Shown: piece after piece, positions 41,663-47,561 of the stretch
Layout: every line of letters starts with the position of its first letter
Position numbering within the stretch: the first letter of the stretch is position 1
Source of the DNA: Verrucomicrobiota bacterium
GTDB lineage: Bacteria; Verrucomicrobiota; Verrucomicrobiia; Opitutales; Opitutaceae
Direction: 5' to 3'
Assembly (NCBI GenBank): GCA_003402695.1
Contig: QQNC01000002.1
Location: 1-47,561, forward strand
Length of the DNA: 47,561 bases
Translations under genes and position numbers: made by a program
The notes under the pieces: generated by a model
The model's input: the letters and a program-made list of their open reading frames with translations, nothing else
Told to the model about the DNA's origin: nothing
Database searches by the model: none

Positions 41663-42295
41663 TCAGGCTTTGGGGCGACGCGCCGCGGACGCGCGGTCGG
41701 GAAACATGTCGAGCTGCGCGTCCTTCAGGAGGTCGTAGTTTTTCAGGATGCGCATGACCTGCAGCGTGTCGCTCTTGCTGTAGTTCTGGTTGATTTCGAT
41801 CTTGTCGAGGATGTCGAGGAGCATGGCGCGGAAGGAAATGATGGCGTCGATGCCATGGGCCTTGAGTAGCTCGACGCTCTGCGAGCGGAAGGGCTCGGCC
41901 GTCGGCAGGCTGGGCAGCACGAGGATCTTGGTGAGCGCCCCGCCGCCGTCATCCTCGGTCTCCGCCGGGAAGAAGCGCGTGACTTCCTTCAGCACGTTTT
42001 CCTCGAGGAACCGGAAGATCTCCGGGCTGCTCTTGAGCGTGGCCGGCGTGAACACGCCCGTGTGCCAGCCCTTGACCGCCACGATGGCCTTGTGGACTTG
42101 GGCAAGTTCGCTGGAAAACAGGAAAAAATCAGGCCGCCGCGAACCGCGCCGCCAGGCCGGGTTGTAGACCACGAGGTCGATTTCCTCGTCGCCGGTCTTC
42201 CGGCGCGCGGACACCTGGTATTTGCGCGCCTGACGGACGAGGAAGCCGTTCTGCTCGAAATACTCGCGGACAATGCCTTCGTCGATGGCGGACAT
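41663..42295 (-). CDS. Protein of unknown function, possible PD-(D/E)XK-like fold
   Basis: A 210-residue protein I cannot place in a named family. Its N-terminal half has IVREYFEQNGFLVRQARKY, then GDEEIDLVVYNP and AIVAVKGWHTGVF. Spacing of E-I-D and V-x-V-K recalls the PD-(D/E)XK nuclease core, though the usual Glu of E-x-K is Ala here. The second half is helical and ends with NYSKSDTLQVMRILKNYDLLKDAQLDMF. It is cytoplasmic and sits between aroB and lpxA, 6 nt before lpxA. Confidence 0.7.
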   Translation of the reverse strand: MSAIDEGIVREYFEQNGFLVRQARKYQVSARRKTGDEEIDLVVYNPAWRRGSRRPDFFLFSSELAQVHKAIVAVKGWHTGVFTPATLKSSPEIFRFLEENVLKEVTRFFPAETEDDGGGALTKILVLPSLPTAEPFRSQSVELLKAHGIDAIISFRAMLLDILDKIEINQNYSKSDTLQVMRILKNYDLLKDAQLDMFPDRASAARRPKA

Positions 42296-42327
42296 GGCGG
42301 GGACTTAACCCGGGGAAGACGCAAAAG

Positions 42328-43425
42328 TCACAGCGAATCCACCGCGCCGACGGCGCGGAAACACGCCTCGACCTGGATCGGCGTGATGCCGTCCGACCGG
42401 GTGACGGCCACGCCCAGTGTTTGGAGCACCACAAACCGCGGCAGTCCGGCACGGACCTTTTTGTCCCGCGCCATGACGGCCAGGAGGGCCGGGAGCGCCA
42501 GCGGCGCGCGCAGGCGGATGGGCAGCGCGTGGGCAGCCACCACCGCGTCGACCCGCGCGACGTCCGCGGCGGAGAGGGACCCGAGTTTCGCGGAAAGCCG
42601 CGCGGCCGCGCACAGGCCGATCGCCACCGCCTCACCGTGCAGGTAGGTGCCGTAGCCCGCGACCTGTTCGATGGCATGGCCAAACGTGTGGCCGAGATTC
42701 AGCAGCGCCCGGCCGCCGTCGGCGGCCAGTTCGCGCTCATCCGCCTCGACGATGCGCGCCTTCAGTTCACAGCTGCGGCGAATGACCGCCGCCAGGTTGT
42801 CACTCGTCATCGTGAGGGGCGCGCGCTCCAACTGCGCCAGCAACGCGGCATCACCCAGCAGGCCGTATTTAATGATCTCCGCCGCGCCCGCGGCAAATTC
42901 CCGCGGCGCCAGGGTCGCGAGGAACTGGGTATCAATGAACACGCCACGTGGTTGATGAAAGGCGCCCGCGAGGTTTTTTCCCGCGGTGAGATTGATGCCC
43001 GTCTTCCCGCCAATGGAGCTGTCCACCATGGCCAGCAAGGTGGTCGGCACTTGGATAAATTCGATGCCCCGCAGGTAGCTCGCGGCGGCAAACCCGCCAA
43101 GATCCCCGATCACACCTCCGCCCACGGTCACCAGCACGCCCGTGCGATCCAGACCCTGGGCGGCCAAAAACTCCAACACCCGGCCCAGTTCCGCAACCGA
43201 CTTCGTTTCCTCGCCGGCCGCGACCGCCAGCATGGGTGCGGCGCCGAACATCGCCTGCAGCGCCTCGGCCTGCCGCGCGGCAATCGTGCGATCCGTCAGC
43301 ACGGCGATTTTCCGACCAGCTTTCAGCAGGTCGGCGACCTGCGCCTGGATGGCACTGCGCAGATCCGATCCAATTGAGATCGAATAGCTCCGCTCACCCA
43401 AGTTCACCGTTAGCGATTCCGTCAT
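42328..43425 (-). CDS. aroB: 3-dehydroquinate synthase
   Basis: A 365-residue AroB, second step of the shikimate pathway. It shows TVGGGVIGDLGGFAAASYLRG, then VPTTLLAMVDSSIGGKTGINL, KYGLLGD, NLGHTFGHAIE and HGEAVAIGL, covering the NAD site and the zinc His residues. Length is normal. It precedes the unknown gene by 32 nt on the minus strand. Confidence 0.96.
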   Translation of the reverse strand: MTESLTVNLGERSYSISIGSDLRSAIQAQVADLLKAGRKIAVLTDRTIAARQAEALQAMFGAAPMLAVAAGEETKSVAELGRVLEFLAAQGLDRTGVLVTVGGGVIGDLGGFAAASYLRGIEFIQVPTTLLAMVDSSIGGKTGINLTAGKNLAGAFHQPRGVFIDTQFLATLAPREFAAGAAEIIKYGLLGDAALLAQLERAPLTMTSDNLAAVIRRSCELKARIVEADERELAADGGRALLNLGHTFGHAIEQVAGYGTYLHGEAVAIGLCAAARLSAKLGSLSAADVARVDAVVAAHALPIRLRAPLALPALLAVMARDKKVRAGLPRFVVLQTLGVAVTRSDGITPIQVEACFRAVGAVDSL

Positions 43426-43639
43426 GCGAACGTTAAAACTAATGCGATAACTCAGGTCAACGGAAGCATTTCCGAGGTGAATGAAACGCCGTGATATCCG
43501 GTTTCGGCCAGGGAGCTTCCCGCCTCGTCACTTTGCTGCGGCCGGCGGCGCCATCTGCGGCAACCCAAGCCGGCCGGCCAACGGTTCGCTGGACGGCACC
43601 GGGATTTTCTGCCGCATTCGTCCCACCCATCGGCCACCC

Positions 43640-44872
43640 ATGACTGTTCGCAAATCCATCTTCTGGCTGCATCTCGCCACCGGCCTGACCGTCGGCCTGG
43701 TCGTCGCCGTCATGTCCTTCACCGGCACCGCGCTGGCCTTCGAACATGACATCATCGCGCGCGTCGAGCGTGACGCCCTGCGCGTCACTCCTCCCCCGGC
43801 CAACGCCCCTCGCCTGCCGGTCAGCGAGCTGATCAAGCACGCGCGGATCGCGGAGCCCAACCGCCGGCCCACCGCGGTCACCGTGTCCTCCGATCCCGCG
43901 CAAGTCGTGCAGGTGGCCTTCGGCCGGGAGGCGACCCTTTACGTCGATCCTTACTCCGGCGCCGTTCGCGAGCAGGGATCAAAAAAATGGCGGGCATTTT
44001 TTCAACTGATGGAGGGTTGGCACCGCTTCCTCGGACGCAGCGGCGACCAGCGCGCCTTGGGCAAGGCCGTCACCGGCGCCTGCAACGCCGCCTTCCTTTT
44101 TCTGGCCCTCAGCGGCCTCGTTCTCTGGTGGCCGCGCAAGTGGCGGACGAAGGGCCTCAAGCGTTCGCTCTGGTTTCTGCGCGACGCCAGCGGTCGCGCC
44201 CGCGACTGGAACTGGCACAACGTCATCGGCTTTTGGTCCGCGCCCATCCTGATCATCCTCACCGCCACCGGCGTGGTGATGTCTTATCGTTGGGCCAACG
44301 ATCTGGTCTACCGGGCCACCGGCAGTCCCGTGCCCGCGCAACAAGGTCCGGGCAATCCCGGATCGCCCGCCCTCGCGGCGGCCAAAGCCCCGGCCACGGA
44401 AGGCCCGCTGGGCCCTGATGCCCTGCTGGCCGCAGCGCGGCAATTTTCACCCCGGTGGGAAGTCACCACGCTCCTTCTCGGTGGCCCGCGCGGCAAGGGC
44501 GGCGACCAACGTCCCGCGGGTGAGACCCGTCCATCCGCGGGTCAGACCGGTGCGGAACATCTGGTCACGCCACCGGCAGTCATCATGGTTCAGGAATCCG
44601 GCGCCGGGCCGCTCTTCGCCCGGACCTCCCTCACGCTCGACCCTTTTTCGGCCGAATTGCTCAAGCGTGACACCTACGCCGATGGCAGCCTCGGCCGCCG
44701 CGTGCGCACCTGGATCCGGTTTTTGCACACCGGCGAGGCCCTGGGTCCGGTGGGCCAACTCCTCGCCGCCCTCGCGTCGCTCGGCGCCGGCTTCCTCGTG
44801 TACACCGGCTTCGCCCTCTCGTGGCGGCGGTTCTTCCTGCAGAAGGAAGAAAAGCCGGCGGTGGTTTCCTAG
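43640..44872 (+). CDS. PepSY-associated membrane protein (PiuB-like)
   Basis: A 410-residue inner-membrane protein with four membrane segments: FWLHLATGLTVGLVVAVMSFTG at the start, LFLALSGLVLWWPRKW near residue 160, FWSAPILIILTATGVVMSY, and LLAALASLGAGFLVYTGFALSW at the end. PepSY-type periplasmic domains lie between them. Relatives are linked to iron or siderophore uptake, perhaps as ferric reductases; His residues near helices (WLHLATG, WHRFLG, WNWHNVIG, FLHTGEAL) suit heme binding. A low-complexity insert (residues about 290-312) comes from a short direct repeat at 44512-44548. Confidence 0.85.
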   Translation: MTVRKSIFWLHLATGLTVGLVVAVMSFTGTALAFEHDIIARVERDALRVTPPPANAPRLPVSELIKHARIAEPNRRPTAVTVSSDPAQVVQVAFGREATLYVDPYSGAVREQGSKKWRAFFQLMEGWHRFLGRSGDQRALGKAVTGACNAAFLFLALSGLVLWWPRKWRTKGLKRSLWFLRDASGRARDWNWHNVIGFWSAPILIILTATGVVMSYRWANDLVYRATGSPVPAQQGPGNPGSPALAAAKAPATEGPLGPDALLAAARQFSPRWEVTTLLLGGPRGKGGDQRPAGETRPSAGQTGAEHLVTPPAVIMVQESGAGPLFARTSLTLDPFSAELLKRDTYADGSLGRRVRTWIRFLHTGEALGPVGQLLAALASLGAGFLVYTGFALSWRRFFLQKEEKPAVVS

Positions 44873-44900
44873 GTGGGTGGAACGCTCGCGCGCCACCCAC
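44873..44900. repeat. Short palindrome after the PepSY gene
   Basis: GTGGGTGG and CCACCCAC pair around AACGCTCGCGCG directly after the stop codon. The core resembles the nested element at 10104-10152. It could weaken readthrough into xylA but has no T-run. Confidence 0.7.
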
Positions 44901-44962
44901 ATCTTGGCCGATATTTTTCCGCTGGTTCCGGCGCGGCGCGCTGTCTAGCTTCGCCGTCCCCC

Positions 44963-46291
44963 ATGAAAAAAGCCCGCGCCCACTTTCCCAAGATCAAGGC
45001 CATCGCCTACGAAGGCCCGAAATCCACCAACCCGCTCGCGTTCCACCACTACAACCCCGACGAAGTCATCGACGGGAAGACGCAATCCGCGCACCTGCGT
45101 TTCTCCATCGCGTACTGGCACTCGTTCCGCGGCGTGGGCTCCGATCCCTTCGGCCCCGGCACCATCGTCCGCCCGTGGGAAAAGGGCACCGACGCGATCT
45201 CGATCGCGAAGACCCGGCTCGACGCCGCCTTCGAGTTTTTCCAGAAAATCCGCGCGCCGTTCTACTGCTTCCACGACCGCGACATCGCGCCCGAGGGCAA
45301 GTCCCTCGCCGAGTCCAACCGCAACCTCGACCGCGTCGTGGCCCACGCGAAGGACCTGCAGAAAGCCACCGGCGTGAAGCTGCTGTGGGGCACGGCCAAC
45401 CTGTTTTCCAACCCGCGCTACATGTGCGGTGCGTCCACGAATCCCGACGCCCACGTCTTCGCCTACGCCGCGGCGCAGGTGAAGAAGGCCCTCGACGTCA
45501 CCAAGGCCCTCGGCGGCGAGAACTACGTTTTCTGGGGCGGTCGCGAGGGCTACGAGACCCTGCTCAACACCAACCTGAAGCGCGAGCAGGACCACCTCGC
45601 CACGTTCCTGCACCTGGCGGTGGATTACGCGAAGAGCATCGGCTTCAAGGGCCAGTTCCTCATCGAGCCCAAGCCGAAGGAGCCCACGAAGCACCAGTAC
45701 GATTTCGACGTCGCCAGCGGCATCGCCTTCCTCCGGACCTATGGCCTGGAGAAGCATTTCAAGTTCAACATCGAGACCAACCACGCCACCCTCGCCGGCC
45801 ACACGTTCCAGCATGAGATCGAGGTTGCTGCGGCCCAGGGCCTGCTCGGCTCAATCGACGCCAACGCCGGCGACGAGCTCCTCGGCTGGGACACCGACCA
45901 GTTCAACACCAACGTCAAGGAGCTCACGCTCGCGATGGTCTCCATCCTGCGGGCCGGCGGCCTCGGCCAGGGCGGCTTCAACTTCGACGCCAAGCTCCGC
46001 CGTCCCAGCATCGACCCGGAGGACCTCTTCCACGCGCACATCGGCGGCATGGATGCCTACGCCCTCGCCTTCAAACTCGCCCGCCGGATCCTCGCCGAGG
46101 GCAAGTTCACGCAATTCCTCAAGGACCGCTACGCCAGCTTCGACACCGGTTTCGGCCGCGACATCGAGAAGCGCCGCGTCGGTTTCCGCGACCTGAACAA
46201 ACTCGTCCTCGGCCAACTCGGCGAACCGAAGCCCCGCTCCGGCAAGCAGGAGTACCTCGAGAACCTGCTGAACAGCTACCTGCACGGCTGA
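44963..46291 (+). CDS. xylA: Xylose isomerase
   Basis: A 442-residue class II xylose isomerase interconverting D-xylose and D-xylulose. [15 protein letters not shown] holds the catalytic His and Asp, [17 protein letters not shown] the Trp/Glu region, [17 protein letters not shown] the Lys and metal Glu, [15 protein letters not shown] a further His/Glu set, and [17 protein letters not shown] the Asp metal ligands. I start at the ATG at 44963. No xylulokinase or xylose regulator is adjacent. It is unrelated to the TIM-barrel isomerase of the microcompartment cluster. Confidence 0.95.
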   Translation: MKKARAHFPKIKAIAYEGPKSTNPLAFHHYNPDEVIDGKTQSAHLRFSIAYWHSFRGVGSDPFGPGTIVRPWEKGTDAISIAKTRLDAAFEFFQKIRAPFYCFHDRDIAPEGKSLAESNRNLDRVVAHAKDLQKATGVKLLWGTANLFSNPRYMCGASTNPDAHVFAYAAAQVKKALDVTKALGGENYVFWGGREGYETLLNTNLKREQDHLATFLHLAVDYAKSIGFKGQFLIEPKPKEPTKHQYDFDVASGIAFLRTYGLEKHFKFNIETNHATLAGHTFQHEIEVAAAQGLLGSIDANAGDELLGWDTDQFNTNVKELTLAMVSILRAGGLGQGGFNFDAKLRRPSIDPEDLFHAHIGGMDAYALAFKLARRILAEGKFTQFLKDRYASFDTGFGRDIEKRRVGFRDLNKLVLGQLGEPKPRSGKQEYLENLLNSYLHG

Positions 46292-46320
46292 GGAAGGCGG
46301 CGCGGCCGTCTTCCGGTTAG

Positions 46321-46489
46321 AGGTCATGGGCGACAGGCCATGGGTCAGTATCGGCGCTATGTCGGTCGCGGACGCTTGCTTTCCGTCGTAGGCCGCGAGC
46401 CCGCTCGCGCTTAAAAAGCGCCTGCAAGCCGACAGCCTACCTCCGAGCCAGTCGGCCGCACCCATCGCCGATGACCCATCACCCTTCAC
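46321..46489. repeat. Nested GGTCATGGG and GCCGCGAGCCCGCTCGC repeats downstream of xylA
   Basis: AGGTCATGGGCGACAGG and CCATGGGTCAG at the left are matched by CCGATGACCCATCACCC at the right. Inside, 46385-46441 contains GTAGGCCGCGAGCCCGC and a CAAGCCGACAGCCTAC counterpart. It is another nested arrangement, like those at 10072-10199 and 36470-36576. Confidence 0.65.
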
Positions 46490-46694
46490 CTAGGCGCTCA
46501 GAACCTTTCTGAGCGCCGCATGCCACACCGCCATCTCCTCCGGCGAACCGATCGAGAGCCGGCATCACTCGGTCAGCGACGCAAAGGCCCGGACCACGAC
46601 TCGGCGCCGGCTTGGCGCGCAGGGCAATCCGGGGAGCCCGCGCGATGCCGGCGAATGCCGCGCCCGTGGCCTTCAGCCACAGGCGACGATTCAA
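46490..46694 (-). pseudogene. Remnant of an HisC-like aminotransferase with Tat-type leader
   Basis: On the minus strand, a TTG-started frame gives NRRLWLKATGAAFAGIA, a Tat-like leader ending near APRIALRAKPAP. After a jump of frame the last 23 codons read RLSIGSPEEMAVWHAALRKV and LSA, the normal C-terminus of histidinol-phosphate-type aminotransferases, ending in TAG at 46490. The whole catalytic part, about 300 residues, is missing. I interpret this as an internally deleted gene. The leader and tail assignments rest on sequence pattern only. Confidence 0.6.
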
Positions 46695-46825
46695 ATGGGT
46701 TGGGCGTGCATGGAGGGTGGGCGGCGAAACGGGTCCCTCGCCTGCCTGCTGCAGGAAAGATTCCAAGTCCCCGGGCGCCCGCGGTCCGGTCCGCTGCACC
46801 CGAGACCCACAGGCCAAAGATCCGG

Positions 46826-47353
46826 TCAGTTGGAATTTCTCTCCGTTGCGATCCGGACAACTTTCCCGTCCACAAACAGCACGTTAATCGTGTAGGAGGC
46901 CAGGTCCGCCGGCTCCATGGTGCCGCCCTGCGGTCCGCCCGTCCGGAAAGCAGTTTCCCCGGCCCTCGACATGCCAACCGGGGCTCCGTTCGACTGCAGG
47001 GTGGGACGCTGGGGCTGATACGCCGATTCCGTGGTGAAATTGGCGTAACGGAAACCGTGGACCGCATCCACATGGGGATAGAACCGACTGTAGGTCCACA
47101 GCTCGGCTTTGCCTTCAGGCAGTTCCGGAGTCGCGACCTTGTCCGGATGGCCCATGGCGATGTAAACCATGCCCGGCGTGAAACCCTGGGCGATCGAGCC
47201 CTGGGCGATGTACTTCTTTTGCCAGGGCTTCAGCGCCGCGTATTCGGCCGATTTTTCCTGGGCGCGGGTGGAGACGCCGCCATCGGTTTCGCAACCCGTC
47301 ACAATCAGGACCAGCCCGAGCGCTGCACTCACAGGAATGAAATTCACGTGCAT
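46826..47353 (-). CDS. Lipoprotein of unknown function
   Basis: A 175-residue lipoprotein. The signal ends in a lipobox (IVTGC) at about residue 20, so the Cys is lipidated. The mature part has KPWQKKYIAQGSIAQGFTPG, then MVYIAMGHPDKVATPELPEG and WTYSRFYP. The G-M-x3-A-M-G-x-P-D pattern resembles BamE/SmpA-like small outer-membrane lipoproteins, but I would not assign it there. The ATG at 47353 is preferred over an upstream frame that has no signal peptide. Confidence 0.78.
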   Translation of the reverse strand: MHVNFIPVSAALGLVLIVTGCETDGGVSTRAQEKSAEYAALKPWQKKYIAQGSIAQGFTPGMVYIAMGHPDKVATPELPEGKAELWTYSRFYPHVDAVHGFRYANFTTESAYQPQRPTLQSNGAPVGMSRAGETAFRTGGPQGGTMEPADLASYTINVLFVDGKVVRIATERNSN

Positions 47354-47498
47354 GATACCGGGGGTCGGGGATGAGCTGACCGGGAATAAAGACACCCTGC
47401 AGGCCGGGCGCAATGCCGGTTCGCCGGTCGCGCCGGGCCGCGGCGGTGCTTGCACGAACGAGTTGATAACTTTCCGGTTCAGGACACGTCTTGGGGTG

Positions 47499-47561
47499 AT
47501 GAAACTCGTCCTTTCGCTGCTCGCCCTCGGCGCCCTGCTCGCCGGCTGTTCGTCCCTCGAC
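47499..47561 (+). CDS. N-terminus of a lipoprotein, cut by the window end
   Basis: Only 21 codons are present, reading MKLVLSLLALGALLAGC then SSLD: a complete lipoprotein signal peptide with lipobox LAGC. Divergent from the neighbouring lipoprotein gene. Family cannot be determined. Confidence 0.7.
   Translation, partial: MKLVLSLLALGALLAGCSSLD

Noticed and set aside
46321-46489. CRISPR-like array in the repeat-rich gap after xylA
   Set aside because: The repeats are irregular, inverted and not evenly spaced, and there are no cas genes.

Overview
The window looks like a piece of chromosome from a high-GC verrucomicrobium, most likely of the Opitutaceae. That placement is an inference. It rests on the Planctomycetes/Verrucomicrobia-type microcompartment locus, a DUF5069 protein, a TIGR03790-type protein, start codons without Shine-Dalgarno sites, and the wealth of small palindromic repeats between genes. 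I see no tRNA, rRNA, CRISPR array, insertion sequence or prophage.

Left part (1-14.6 kb): a PadR-type regulator and two paralogous secreted proteins come first. The main system follows, a minus-strand cluster of 13 genes (about 2.4-11.9 kb). It encodes a mutarotase-like protein, a class II aldolase with an EutQ/EutT-like N-terminal module, three BMC-P vertex proteins, three BMC-H hexamer proteins, a tandem-domain BMC-T-like protein, a sugar isomerase/epimerase, an SDR dehydrogenase, a D-2-hydroxyacid dehydrogenase and an HpcH/HpaI (RhmA-like) aldolase fused to two cupin domains. A divergent AraC-type regulator and an alpha-L-fucosidase-like hydrolase flank it. I read this as a microcompartment for deoxy-sugars such as L-fucose or L-rhamnose, in which an aldolase releases lactaldehyde. 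The usual aldehyde dehydrogenase, phosphotransacylase and sugar kinase are absent from the locus.

Middle part (14.6-29.5 kb) is mostly housekeeping: pyrH-frr, proB with a GNAT acetyltransferase, a PcrA/UvrD-like helicase, a secreted esterase, an M19 dipeptidase, thioredoxin reductase, a DUF5069 protein and a VanY-like carboxypeptidase. A Fur-family gene then heads a sufC-sufB-sufD-sufT iron-sulfur assembly cluster.

Right part (29.5-47.6 kb): a membrane glycosyltransferase-like protein, adenine deaminase, clpP with a clear terminator, a TIGR03790 protein, and a fluoride-riboswitch candidate followed by crcB and a half-size EamA transporter. Next come an S1/P1-type nuclease coupled to a cell-wall amidase, infC, an A-type Fe-S carrier, pdxA-lpxA, an unknown nuclease-like protein, aroB, a PepSY membrane protein, xylA, an aminotransferase remnant and two lipoproteins, the last cut by the window end.

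Many intergenic regions carry inverted repeats from several unrelated families. Some copies lie inside reading frames (aldolase, one BMC-P, the SDR N-terminus), and others overlap start codons (sufD, proB).
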